Notes: generated by a model not told the origin, from the letters alone. Shown: positions 12,352 to 23,945, counted from the first letter of the stretch. The stretch is DNA of 64,000 nucleotides from Aphis gossypii (GCF_020184175.1 NW_026083094.1:34868-98867); one strand, 5' to 3'. Program-made: numbers and translations.

Positions 12352-13479
12352 CTTATGACACCACAAGAACTTGCATCAACATTGAAAACAGCAGAACGAA
12401 CAATTAAAAAACAATATGCTATACCTATGGGAACAGAAGCGTCAGAATTAAGTGAATTTTTAAAAATAACAAAAATAAGCGTATACTATGAAAATGAACA
12501 ATTGGTATTTATTACAAGAATACCATTGGTTGTCGACGTAGAACTTTCATTATATAATATAATACCTATACCAATAAAATTTGTTGAAGATGGAGTTGAC
12601 TCATGGTATATTTCCACAAATACATATACTTACGTTGCAATAACTAAGGATAGAAAACAATTTACTACCTACACGGAAAAAGAGATAAAAGATTGCATTG
12701 AAACAGCAATATACAGAATATGCAAGGCTACACAGCCAATGTTAGATAACAATGATAATACACCATGTGAAACGCAAATATTTAAAACACCGGATGCATT
12801 ACAAACGGGATGTAGTATCAACAAATTTCAATTACTTAGAAACATTTACCACAGAATTCTTAATAAAAACACATGGATACATGCTGGAGATGATACTTTG
12901 ACAATAAGTTGCACAGATTTACCCGAATCTTTCGTTCAAGAAATTAAGGTTTCAGGTGCAATAACTATATTAGACATAAATTGTCAAGTATTCACACGTG
13001 ACGCAGTATTGACTCCTATAGAAGATATTTCGAGTACAAATTATAAAGATTTTGTACCTAATACTAAAATACAAAATATATTTAATAAAATACCTGAACA
13101 TATACATAAATATAAATTGAGCGATGTATGGAATAATACATCAAAAATACAATTAACAGATCTGCACAGTGTGTCAAAATCACTTGATGAGATTCAGCAA
13201 ATGATAGACGAAGAAGTTATTAGAGAACAAAGTCAAAAACACCAGTTCATACATTCAAATCTTTTGTATGTTGCAATAATTTTGGCTATACTATCTATTA
13301 TATTAATAATAGCCATATGCATACTATTAAAATGTAGATACGTTAGCAATCGCCAAGTAATTGATATACCAAGAAGATTGGCTAATTATAGATCACAAAT
13401 ACGAAATGTAAGAAGGGGAAATTTTGCTTCAGAAATATATGATGAAGTACCATTTAGCGCACCACCATCACCACGTTAA
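12352..13479 (+). pseudogene. env: Env fusion glycoprotein fragment (baculovirus F-like, LTR-element env), 5'-truncated
   Basis: About 375 residues of an envelope-type glycoprotein remain. There are several spaced cysteines in the ectodomain, a long hydrophobic segment near the C-terminus (13264-13333, rich in Ile/Leu/Ala, followed by Lys-Cys), and a basic cytoplasmic tail of about 50 residues ending at the TAA at 13477. This matches the C-terminal part of the F-like Env of insect errantivirus-type retroelements. The signal peptide, cleavage site and fusion-peptide region are absent. The 5' edge coincides with the hAT right terminus, so the apparent first codons come from the hAT end. The reading frame that remains has no stop. 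A P element sits immediately after the stop codon. Function in the cell cannot be inferred for this fragment. Confidence 0.75.
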
Positions 13480-16400
13480 TATTAATCATGATTTAAGATA
13501 ATACTGGTTAGACGACGAAATGTGATAAAATCACCGTCAAACAGAATCTGTTATCTGGATCGTGTGTCAGAACTGGTTATGGGCGCTCCAAACGAGAACA
13601 TTTTGTACTAATATAATCTATGTATAATAAATTATAAAATAAATAAGAACACAAAAAAACAGACAAATTTGAAATCACTAATCAGGTACTTCAACGAGAA
13701 CCGGAGAACAGTTTAATCTTTAATAATACTTTAAAAAAATTACAAGTATAAAATATTTTAAAATTGTAAATCACAAATATTTAATTTGCTTTATTATTAT
13801 AAATTTTATTGAAAATCATTAATTAATCAAGTTTTAACTAGTTTAGACAACCTTTTTTTTGTTTTGTTTATTTTTTGATTTTTTTGATTTTGCATGTAGC
13901 TGTATTGTCTCATACGCATTGTTATTTAATAAGTAAAAATATTTGTTAACATATCTGTTTTATGTTCAGAATTAGTACATGCAAATTTCAATCTTGTATT
14001 GAGTTGAAAAAATTCATTAAAAGTGTCTTCAAATACATTGCTCGAATTTGCATGTATTGCAAAACAATTCTCAATATGTTTAATGATTATAAACAAATTG
14101 CTCTCAGGATAAGTAAGGTAACCTTTGGATTTTGCTCTAATCAAATCAGCTTCCTTACCAATACAGTCTTGTGAAGATGTGTTAAGCGTTTTTAATCCTC
14201 TTATACACATTTCACATTTAGTTTTATGAACTAAACGCTTAGCAATATACCTAGTACAAAACAAAAAATTAATATAATAAGTAATTAAATAATTACCTAC
14301 TTTTAAAATTAGTATAGTTTAAATTTTAATAATAAATTATAGCTACCCAGCCAAAAAATATACGATACAATCAAATACGGTAGAATCAGCATAATTGTGT
14401 TCTAATAGAACATCATCTAGGTCCCAACAATCTTCCTGTACAATCATATCTATTTTTTCTTTTAATTTGGTAATTTTAATTATTCTTTCAGAACTATTTG
14501 CTGGATCTTTAATAATCTCTTTTAAATCTGATAATGAAATAATAGGAATAGATTCTAGAGACATACAGACAAAATTTTATTAACTGCTTTGTTTAAATAT
14601 GTGTATTTATTTATAATACTTACCTTCATTTACTGTGCAATTTCCTGTCTTAGGAGGTTTTATAACTGAGTATATAGATAGCATACGGTACAGTTGGAGA
14701 AAGTTTGGTGTGGTCGGGTGATCATTTGGACCTGCAATTTGTCTTGTTATTCCAAACAATTTCTAAAAATCAAAATTATTATCTAATTAATTAAATGTTG
14801 AAATTTTATTAAGTTTTAACACAATTTTTGTTTCAAATTATAATTACTTCCAAATTATCTTGATTACACTTGGCTGTTAGAACATATGAAAATTCACATT
14901 TATCCAAAAGATATTCAACTAAGTCGATTGTTGGCTGTATGGTTATCCTAAGTCCTTCATAAGTCTGTCGTGTTAAAAAATATTTTTCTGGAATTAATCC
15001 TTGTGAAACATTAGTTTCTCATTCATCTAACCAAACTATGGCTTGACGTAACACCTAAAACAATTAAATTAATCAATTTTCTCCAGTAGTAAATCCAGGG
15101 AGTGAGACAAAATGGACATTTCCCTTACACTTGTTTTATACTTTTGCCATCACCTTACCAAAAAAAATAATTAAGCACTGTATCCGCCACTGATTCTGTT
15201 AGTATTTTGTTGTTGAAATAGACAATAAATTTATATTTGTTAAGTAATTTATCTAAATAATGAACATTATAAAATATTTGCATGCAACATTAATTACAAC
15301 TCAACACTAGTTATTAATTAGGTACACCATGTAGATACTCAAACAGTAAAGTTAATACACAAACATTCTCAATTTTCATTCAACACATATAAAACCTGTA
15401 TATCTTTATTATTTTTTCTGATTCCTTCTAATGGGTATTTTCTATTTAAAGCATCAAAAATATCGTTCATTATATATGTAAACTTTACAGTTTCTTCTGA
15501 GTCTTTGAAACTTTCATAATGTTTTTGTTTATAAAATTCAATACCTATTGCTAATGATCTACTAAAAACCTAAACTCCATAAAAGCACAAAAGAAAGCAA
15601 TGATTGTTAAATATTATTATATTAGAAATAAATTGAATTTACCTGAATTAAAAGATACAGTACTTGTGCAGCATATTTTACTTTCATTTTAGAGAAATTA
15701 TTTAAATCAAAATGTTCCTTTGTCAATCGTGGACACAGTTAAAGAGTTGCATTCAATATTGAACACTTTACAGTAAAATTCCCATGGTTGGCATTGAAGG
15801 ATTAATCTATTAAAGTGAAAATAAAAGTTATTTCAATTTATTATTTTTTGTAGTTTGTTTATCTACCTGAAATTGTTTATTTGTATACAACCGATTTCGT
15901 ACTGTCTTCAACAAATGAGGAGCATCTGAAAACACAAATATATTTCGGGACGGATCGTATGGATTTTCAAAATAGTTTTTGAAATCACTTTTTTTTTTGC
16001 TGAAATCTTTATAATTAGATATAATTAGTTGAATTTGTTTAGGTGTATATTTTTTGTGTTATTACTCCCAATGAACTCCACATTATCCTATTGGTAGAAG
16101 CACCATCAGAAGTTAATCCTATTACTTTTCCTCCTGAATCTTCAATTAATAAAATTGCTTTTACAACTAACTTGGCTAGATCAACTCCTATGTAATCATA
16201 AAATTTATATTAAATAATAATCTTTAATCAAATAATATAGTGTATATCTATAATACCTTTAATTGGACCATGTGAAGTAAAAACAGCAATAGGTTGGGCA
16301 ACATTTTCACCAAAACTCTGCCACATAAAAACTAAAGCATTATTAGCTTTCAAGTTGCTTTTTTGTTTTGTTTCTATTTCTTCTCCACAATCTTCTAGCC

Positions 16401-18280
16401 CAGTATAAGTTAGTGTTCTACTATTGACACTAATGCTTTCCCTCAAGCTTATTTCATCCAGTAGAATTATGCCATTTCTCTGGAACTTGTTTTTATTCAA
16501 CATATATTTTTTAAAAAGTTTAAAAAAATTAGGATCAAAGCCACACCCAATTTTTAATACTAGCAAGTATTTTCTGATTGTGCTAATGCAAGGTAACGGA
16601 AGAATATTTTGTTCACGTAAAAACTTATACCCACTCGGCGATCTAAAATAAATACCATAACAAAATTACAAACCAATATTTTTAATATATAACTTATCCT
16701 ACCTTATTTGAAATAGCAAGCAAAGTAATATCCAATTTTCACTATACTTTCTATTTTTTGGGTTAGTAAGTTTAGAAGCTTTAAATATTTCATTAATTAC
16801 ATCAGTTTGGCCTTTGGGAATGTTATTATTTTCCAAAATTTGACTCAAATTAGCATCTGATACTTTTTTCATTCGTACTCTTATGTCATTTAATCGGTCA
16901 TATAGTTTATTTATTCTAATAGTTGCTCTGGTGTAATTTTTTTTAATTGCATCTTTGGCTTTTTGTATTTTCAAAATATATTTTTTTTTATTTGGTGAAA
17001 AGTACACTCTTGAATTACTTTTGTTTTTTTTATTTTTTATACAATACTGAAGCCGTTTACACCATATACATTCATCACTATAATATTTTATTAAAATTGA
17101 AATTTTCTTTTAAATTATAATAATTTTTTTTTAAGATATTATCATTACTCACCATTCATTTGTACTATTATTTAGTATAATTGTACAGTTACGATGTCGC
17201 CATTGGCCATAAGATTCAACAAACTGGGGTCCTAATTTTGATTTAATTCCAGCATATTTTTTAATTAATGCAGAGCCATTGCAAATTTTTAATTTGTCAA
17301 ATAAAATTATAATGTTTTTCAAATCTTCAACATTCTCAATTTTAAAATTAGATAATAAGCCTATTTCTTCAATGTTTATTACCATACCATACACGTGTAT
17401 GATTAAACTACAATCTATTAATAATATTTTTAAATTATCAATATTTAATTAATTAATTTCAAACACTTAAAATAATAAAATAGTTATAACACACCTTCAG
17501 TTAAAATAATTTGTTTTTTAACAACCCTTGAAAAATCATCTCTACATGGACCCAATTGGTGAAACCCTACAAATGGTTTATTTAGATCCTTATATTCATG
17601 GTCAATATCAATAAACCATTTTGGTGGCAAACTTATAATGTTTATTGATGTTAAAACATGCTTAAATACATTTGTAGGTCCTTCAGCAAAAAAACTATTA
17701 TTAGATGAGTTACTAGAATAACTGTGATCACTTTGAATGTATTCAAGAGCCTTTTGCAAACGCAGAAAAAAATAAAAATAATTATTATTAAAATGTAGAC
17801 TGTAATATACTAAATACTAATATATCTTATACTATGTGACATATACCTTTCTTTTTCTTGGAATAGTATAACTATCAGACATCATTGAGTTACAATTAGA
17901 ATTGACAAACATTGATCCATCACTGCTTTCAATATTATAATCTATAGATTCACTTTCATTACCACCTCGCTATTTAATGAACAAGTTTAATTTTCATTAA
18001 AAGGTTTCTGAGTAAATTAAATTTATACTGTACCATTTCTGATGTTGAATTGGTCGATATATTTGGCTCTGTTGTGGCACTAATTGTAGGAATAGCTCCT
18101 TCTCGAAGTTTTGGTCTTTTATAACATATCTTAAAACAGAAAAAAATTATACTTTTTAACTTAGCTTTGGCCTTTGTTAAGTAAAATGTTATACTATCAA
18201 CATTTAGAACACAAATGATGTTCTAGAGTACCTATTGAAGTAATAAACTTGTATACTAGGAATAATAATAACATGTACAT

Positions 18281-18630
18281 TAGGGTGTCCCTTATTTAAC
18301 TATACATTTTTTTTTTTTGCATTTTTATTAGTCTCACTTACTTAATTTGTGTATATGTATAAAAAAATGAACTACAAAAAGTTTCAAGTCAATCTATTAA
18401 GGTTAACCCGTGCCGACTCAAATTTGAAATTTGAGTATTATAATTTATTCTTAATTTTATGTTATATTTTACACTTTTATGCATATCTCATTTACAATTA
18501 CGAAATTTAAAATTTGTTATATAATATGTTTTGAATAAAATAAGATTTCCAATAGATTATGTTCTTATATATTTCTTCTTATTTATTATAATTTACAAGA
18601 TATATTAACTTTTGTGTAAGAAAATATTAT
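18281..18630 (+). repeat. Left TIR (~350 bp) of the 3.35-kb transposon
   Basis: It matches the complement of 21291-21626 over its whole length with few differences. Shared words include ttaacccgtgccgactc and the palindromic caaatttgaaatttg. The outermost 30-60 bases differ in an internal T-rich stretch. Confidence 0.92.
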
Positions 18631-18899
18631 TTGTTCAAAATTATATTATGAGTTTTTATTAATACACATTACACACAATTACTGAAATTATCAGATTATT
18701 TGAAGTTTGAACATTACAAACATCGTGCAGTTAAATATTATCGTATTTTTTCTAGATAAGAACGATATGGATTACTATCCACGAGTTTAATAGATCTTTA
18801 TTAATAATATCGTGTAGTCGTGTTCGTTACGGTGCGTGATTAGTTGAGTACGTCGCGTCGTTTGATGTTACGTTTTTTTTTGGTAATTATTGCGCAAAT

Positions 18900-21256
18900 A
18901 TGTCTAGAAAATTACGAGCTGATGAAAAAATATTTTTGATTGGATCACCATCAACCCAAATTCTAGGCTCAAAACTTCCGTCGATTGGACAAGTGCTTTC
19001 AGTATTTTTTTATAATGTGAGAACAGTAAAACTTAATACAAGAGAAAGTGCGTCATTAGCCGTACGTGAGTGCAATATTTTTTGGGAAAAAGCTCGAATT
19101 CCTGTCCGAGCAGTTCAACATTGTATTACTAAACTTTTGAATTTGTACGAAGAATGGCGTGATCTACAAAAAAATGCACATAAAGTAGGTGATTCATTTA
19201 AATTAAAAGAAACAGAATTCATTAACAAACTCAATAATTTATTTGATATTGCACATGCTAATGCTTTAAATATTATGAAAATTGAAAATGACAAACAGTT
19301 TTTAATTAATCAAAGACTTCTTGGTAGAATTGGTTGTCTTGGTGGTGTAGACAAAAAGTTACTCGAAAATGAAAATAAAGCAAAAAAACGTAAATGTAGT
19401 GAAATAGAAAATCTAACAAATCGAAAACTTCAATCATCAGACCCAAAAATATTTTCATCAAATTATAATTCAACTGAAATTCAAAATCAATTGTTTGATA
19501 TGTCCTTAAGTTCACCGTCGTCATCGTCAGATTCTGAATCCACTGAATGCACTCGTATATCTATGACATCATCTAAAAAAAAAAGGGGCCGCACAAATTT
19601 CATTTCTCCAAAGCTTGTTGCTGCATTGGATCGATGTAAATTAAGTATACGGGACTCAATTTATATTATTCAAGCAACAGCTGAAGCTTTGGGTAACAAT
19701 GTTGATAGTTTGGTTATAAATAAATCGTCTATACATCGATGCCGTGATGCTTTAAGAGTTGAACGCGCTAATAAAATTAAAACCAAATTTAAAAATTCTA
19801 TTCCTAGTTATATAACTGTACACTGGGATGGTAAAATACTACCGACGTTAAATGTAAGAGACTCCGGTATTGATAGATTACCAATTGTTTTAACCAGTAT
19901 GAATCAAGATTTGCTTATTGGTATCCCAAAATTGGAAAAATCAACAGGAAAAGAACAAGCTAATGCTATTTATTATGCATTAGAAAATTGGGGAGTAACA
20001 AATGTTGTTCAAGCTCTATGCTGTGATACCACAGCTTCAAATACAGGTCGTTTAAATGGTGCATGCGTTTTATTGGAGCAAAAATTGGGAAGAGACTTAC
20101 TTTACCTACCATGTCGCCACCACATATACGAAATAATTTTACGTGAAGTTTTTGAAACTGTACTTCCGCAAATAACGACAAGTCCTGATGTCCCATTATT
20201 CAAAAAATTTCGAAACAATTGGAATAAAATTGATATTACAAATATAACTACTGGTATGGAAGACCTTGAGTGTTGCACTGCATTAGAAGATACACGAAAT
20301 AATATACTTCAATTTTGTCGAACTATGTTGCAAAATAAATGTTACAGAGATGATTATAAAGAATTACTTGAACTATCTATAATTTTTTTGAATGGTAATT
20401 TGGACAATAAATTTAAAATACGTCCACCAGGAGCAATGCATCAAGCTCGCTGGATGAGTAGAGCTATTTACTGTTTAAAAATATATATATTTCGAAACCA
20501 ATACTCTTTATTGTCTTCGGAAAAAAACGCTATTCGTGATATTTGTGTTTTTATTGTTCGATTTTATTTAAAAGCTTGGTTCAGCTGTACCGCACCAGCT
20601 AGAGCACCAGTAAACGATTTCAATTTTATAAAATGTTTAATACTATATGAAAAAGAACATTCTAAAATTTCAAAAGCGGCTTTAACAAAAATTAGTAATC
20701 ATTTATGGTACTTAACAGAAGAGACTGCAGCATTAGCTTTTTTTGATGACACATTATCAAACGAAATCAAAAGATTAATGGTACAATCGCTTAACAATGA
20801 TGGAATTGTCCAACCAACTAAGCGTCTTATTGTTTCATTTCAAGATCTTAGCGAAACTTTTTCAGGTATATTACTAACGTTTTTATTATTTAGTTATTAC
20901 ATAAGTCGTAAGGTTATTAATAGAAAATAATAATTTCTTTTCTAGAAAAAACACTGGCCTCTTTTATATCTCAAAACAGTATGCAATTTTTTTCTCGATT
21001 TGGTATTAATACAGATTTTCTTAATGATGATCCGAACATATGGGACACTCAAATTAATTATTTACACGGGAAAGAAATTGTATGCTCGCTTAATGTAGTA
21101 AATGATACAGCGGAAAGAGCAGTTAAATTAATGGAAGATTTCCACGGAAGTTTAACCAAAGATGATAAGAAGTCTGAATTGTTGTTACAATTTATCCAAG
21201 AACACAGAAGACTATATCCTGATTGTAAAAAAGAAACATTAAAAAAACAATTTTAA
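18900..21256 (+). CDS. Intact transposase-like protein of unnamed RNase H-like family, 758 aa, two exons
   Basis: Exon 1 is 18900-20865 (MSRKLRADEKIFLIG), the intron is 20866-20945 (gtatat...tctag), and exon 2 is 20946-21256 (EKTLASFIS to LKKQF). The joined frame has no stop. The N-terminal third is helical and basic (KLPSIGQVLSVFFYN, FWEKARIPVRAV), followed by a Ser-rich linker and a basic KKKRGRTNF patch. The middle looks like a hAT-like RNase H core: HWDGKILPTL (candidate first Asp), LCCDTTASNTGRLNG (candidate second Asp), CRHHIYEII, and MHQARWMSRAIY. Exon 2 has NDTAERAVKL, a candidate site for the last acidic residue. I know of many similar uncharacterised arthropod proteins but cannot name the superfamily. 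Position between the TIRs makes it the element's transposase. Confidence 0.85.
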
Positions 21257-21290
21257 TTAATAAAAATTCCTAATAAAATTTTGAGTAAAT

Positions 21291-21626
21291 AGTATTTCCT
21301 TACACAAAAGTCAATATAACTTGTAAATTATAATAAATAAAAAGAAATATATAAGAACATAATTTATTGGAAATCGTATTTTATTTAAAACATATTATAT
21401 AACAAATTTTAATTTTCGTAATTGTAAATGAGATATGCATAAAAATGTAAAATATAACATAAAATTAAGAATAAATTATAATACTCAAATTTCAAATTTG
21501 AGTCGGCACGGGTTAACCTTAATAGATTGACTTGAAACTTTTTGTAGTTTATTTTTTTATACATATACACAAATTAAGTAGGTGAGACTAGAGAAATATT
21601 AAAATTGATAAATAAGGGACACCCTA
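21291..21626 (-). repeat. Right TIR (~336 bp) of the 3.35-kb transposon
   Basis: Inverted partner of 18281-18630. It begins right after the polyadenylation-type AT-rich 3' end of the gene. Confidence 0.92.
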
Positions 21627-22264
21627 ATGTACATACTGTATACTGGTTTTCTGGTTTGCTTCCTGAAACCCATGTTTTAATAATATCCTCTTTTTTAAAA
21701 TGCTTTTCGCAAATTCTTGAATTTGACTTCAATTTTATGTTAAGCACATTTTGCCATACATTAAATGCATTTTTTGGTATACTAAAAGTACTAGCATTTA
21801 GATGATTGCAAAATGGAATACAACATTTCATTTTGAAATAATATTTCAAATGTATTGCATTCGTAAAAACAAATAAATACACAAATTGTACAAATTTAGT
21901 AAAAAGAATAACTAGTTGTTTCTAAATACAGAATGCATGTATTATGAAACTATACATCATATTTTTTATATTTTTTTTTCAAAAGCCCGGGAATAATATT
22001 AATGATACTGTATAGTTCACAAAATTCACACTAGGAGCACCATCCATTAGTTCTGAAATAACGGCTGATATGGCGATTCAGTTTGCCAGGCACCAAAAAA
22101 TCAATTATATCTACTCGTCGTCCAACCAGTATTATCTTAAATCATGATATTAATATTAATAATTCATTATTATTCGTAAAAAAAAAATAATAAATAATAA
22201 CAAATAATATAAAAATAAGTATAATATAATAATCAATAAATATATATAAAATGTAACATAGGAT

Positions 22265-22325
22265 ATAATTAACTAATATTGAATTGTTTATATTATTCAG
22301 AAAAGAAACACATAAATTCATAATC
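22265..22325 (+). promoter_or_regulatory. Candidate 3' splice site and start context for the exonuclease ORF
   Basis: A branch-point-like 'actaat' (about 22271-22276) is followed 24 bases later by tattattcag (22291-22300), and 25 bases further by the ATG at 22326. This layout would suit a spliced subgenomic transcript joining the LTR leader to this ORF, as insect errantiviruses use for env. The donor site is outside the preserved part. Confidence 0.45.
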
Positions 22326-22994
22326 ATGGACTTTGAATTTTCAATTGTAAAACGAACGAGTATAGTAGTTATCTCTGGTGCTATATCAAATAGCTTGGAA
22401 AAATTTGAGGTTAGTAAGTTAGAAGGTAGACCTTTATTGCTACCAATTGACGAAAAAGCTAGACCCATGATTGAGAAAGAGTTGCAAGTAGCAGTTAAAG
22501 AGATAAAGAGAATATTTGTGTGCAAAACGGAGTTACGAGATGCGTGTTTAGATCAGTTACAACAAAGTTTAAATTCAACACGAAATAATTTAACGACAGA
22601 GTATATTGATCATTATATCAAACAAGGGAATAAGGAAAGTAATATAATAGTAGTATGGAATGGGCATTCGGATAAAACAATTTTACAAAGGTTAAATTTA
22701 GATTATCCAATGTTAAACATTACATGTTATGATAAGTATTTTAACAAGAATTTTTTTATTCAGTTTGAAAAATTAAGCAATAGGGAGATTATCTTCGAAA
22801 TAGATATAGGAAAATTTGATAAAACAGGAAGATTGTTGAATTTAGTAGAAACGCATGACAGAATATGTATAAAAAAACATAAGACTACGTATGCACATGA
22901 CCCAAGATTGGATGTAGAATATACCAAGTGTATATTCAACTATGTGTTAAAGAAGCAACAGTACGAAAATTTAATAAAACATTTTAGAATATAA
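22326..22994 (+). CDS. DEDDh 3'-5' exonuclease-like protein carried by LTR retrotransposon (222 aa)
   Basis: An intact 222-residue frame starts MDFEFSIVKRT. Three motifs are arranged as in DnaQ-like DEDDh nucleases: Exo I DFE (Asp2, Glu4) on a beta-strand-like stretch, Exo II in VVWNGHSDKTILQRL (Asp116), and Exo III in HDPRLDVEYTKCIF (His191, Asp196, the H-x4-D spacing of DEDDh enzymes). All five expected metal or catalytic positions are therefore present. The ORF lies between env and the 3' LTR on the same strand, so it is probably an accessory gene of the element. The motif 2 spacing is one residue shorter than the common N-x3-(F/Y)-D form, so distant-homology confirmation matters. The ATG at 22326 is preferred over an upstream ATG at 22284 because a splice acceptor lies between. 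The substrate is unknown. Confidence 0.68.
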   Translation: MDFEFSIVKRTSIVVISGAISNSLEKFEVSKLEGRPLLLPIDEKARPMIEKELQVAVKEIKRIFVCKTELRDACLDQLQQSLNSTRNNLTTEYIDHYIKQGNKESNIIVVWNGHSDKTILQRLNLDYPMLNITCYDKYFNKNFFIQFEKLSNREIIFEIDIGKFDKTGRLLNLVETHDRICIKKHKTTYAHDPRLDVEYTKCIFNYVLKKQQYENLIKHFRI

Positions 22995-23350
22995 ATACTG
23001 TTATATAATATGTTTAAGTTTAGTTATTCAGTCATTTAATTTGGCATGTGGGTAGAACGTAACGTTCGTGTGTAATATTAATTAATTATTCACAAATTTA
23101 TTTTATTATTTTAATTGTATTAATCAAGGTGAAGGAGATTCAAATATTAAAAAAATATATATATATATTAATAAAATATACTATACTAACATACTTTATA
23201 TTGTATTCTTAATTGATTTAAATTTATATAACTAACATTATTATTAAGTTACCAATGTAAAACTGAAATTGTAAGTGTAACTGAGTGCATTTAAGAAAAA
23301 TTGTAAAGATTTCTGTCTTGCAGACATAAACCTTTTTTTTTGTTGGGAGG
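22995..23350 (+). other. Gene-free spacer between exonuclease ORF and 3' LTR
   Basis: AT-rich with a short (TA)n run at about 23155-23170. It ends tgttgggagg, a short purine-rich stretch directly before the LTR that could serve as the polypurine tract for plus-strand priming. Confidence 0.5.
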
Positions 23351-23818
23351 TGTTATGGTCTATGACATATCTGTAAGATATCTACAAGATATCAAGGCTA
23401 AGTTAGCATAACCATGCCTCGTGTCGAGGGCAATGCGGTTGCTACTATGGCCACATTGTGTCGGAATAGTAAGCGCACCAATAATTATAGTACATTAATG
23501 ATACATTTGAGATGTTATTGCACATTTTCAAATTCGTGTCCGAATTTGCAACAACAACCACAAGGACACCTGGTTTCACCCAAAAGGCGACCGCACGACG
23601 TAAACAAGAGACGCACCACGATATATAAGGGAGCCCGAAGACCAGCAACGACAGATGTACCAAAGCTATCAACAACTGAGCACTTTCACGTCACTCAGCC
23701 ACTTATTTTATTTGTTACATGTATTTTATTTATATGCAATAAAGACATATTTCGTTATTAAGTTTAACTTTCATTCAAATTAACCATTTGGATTCAAATC
23801 TGATACTGGCACGCAACA
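23351..23818 (+). mobile_element. 3' LTR, 468 bp
   Basis: It starts TGTTATGGTC and ends ACGCAACA. It has the same length and structure as the solo LTR at 1931-2398 (TATA box atatataagg near 23620, then a polyadenylation-type caataaag near 23740), with scattered substitutions between the copies (roughly 5-6 % by eye). The right flank begins ctac; the matching left TSD lies outside the preserved element. Confidence 0.9.
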
Positions 23819-23945
23819 CTACTATACAAAGTATATAATGATTTAATTCGTATTATTTTTCTTAACTTACGTTTTTATTGCTGATTAAAAGGTAGAACAA
23901 AAAATAACATTATTAAATTTAAATATACCAACAAAATGGTTTTGT

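Larger units (their letters stand above)
18281..21626 (+). mobile_element. Complete 3,346-bp DNA transposon, long TIRs, 8-bp TSD ATGTACAT, superfamily unclear
   Basis: The ends are TAGGGTGTCCCTTATTT and its complement, flanked by ATGTACAT at 18273-18280 and 21627-21634. The TIRs are about 340 bp each. The single gene inside is undamaged. It lies in intron 1 of the P transposase gene, ten bases after the exon. The 8-bp TSD fits hAT-like or P-like superfamilies. Confidence 0.93.
13926..21831 (-). pseudogene. THAP9-like P-element transposase, 15 exons, lightly damaged
   Basis: Exons by eye: 21831-21637, 18129-18034, 17969-17847, 17750-17495, ~17406-17153, 17077-16703, 16642-16257, 16187-~16061, 15999-15867, 15806-15643, 15569-15396, 15054-14848, 14762-14634, 14554-14347, 14250-13926. 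Exon 1 is a THAP zinc finger (MKCCIPFCNH, then CEKHF); exon 2 completes it (YKRPKLREGAIPTI). Later exons have a coiled Lys-rich part, LPLPCISTIRKYL, LTSDGASTNRIMW and FSDAPHLLKTVRN (catalytic acids of the P RNase H fold), PRLTKEHFDLNNF, GPNDHPTTPNF, and a C-x2-C C-terminal region. Defects are an in-frame TGA at 15021-15019, a one-base shift in exon 10, a probable homopolymer shift at the start of exon 9, and an unclear junction between exons 4 and 5. Total length is roughly 1,000 residues, close to THAP9. Confidence 0.85.
13487..22146 (-). mobile_element. P-type DNA transposon, 8.66 kb, 8-bp TSD ATATTAAT
   Basis: The inverted ends start CATGATTTAAGATAATACTG and continue GTT(A/G)GACGACGA. The first six bases CATGAT resemble the start of the classic Drosophila P terminus. 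ATATTAAT occurs directly outside both ends (13479-13486 and 22147-22154). The interior holds a THAP/P transposase gene on the minus strand, and a foreign 3.35-kb transposon accounts for much of the length. The first TSD copy overlaps the last base of the env stop codon. Confidence 0.93.
12352..23818 (+). mobile_element. 3' half of an env-bearing LTR retrotransposon, interrupted by a P element
   Basis: The order is truncated env (12352-13479), P-element insertion (13487-22146), short spacer, exonuclease-like ORF (22326-22994), purine stretch gggagg, and LTR (23351-23818). Excising the P element and one ATATTAAT copy makes env and the exonuclease ORF neighbours about 180 bp apart. The gag-pol region and the 5' LTR are not in the window. 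Grouping env with the LTR is an inference from shared strand, order and spacing. Confidence 0.65.

Noticed and set aside
1931..23818. The two 468-bp LTRs as a pair bounding one 22-kb element
   Set aside because: The first copy has its own GGTC on both sides and sits inside a Harbinger gene, so it is an independent solo LTR.
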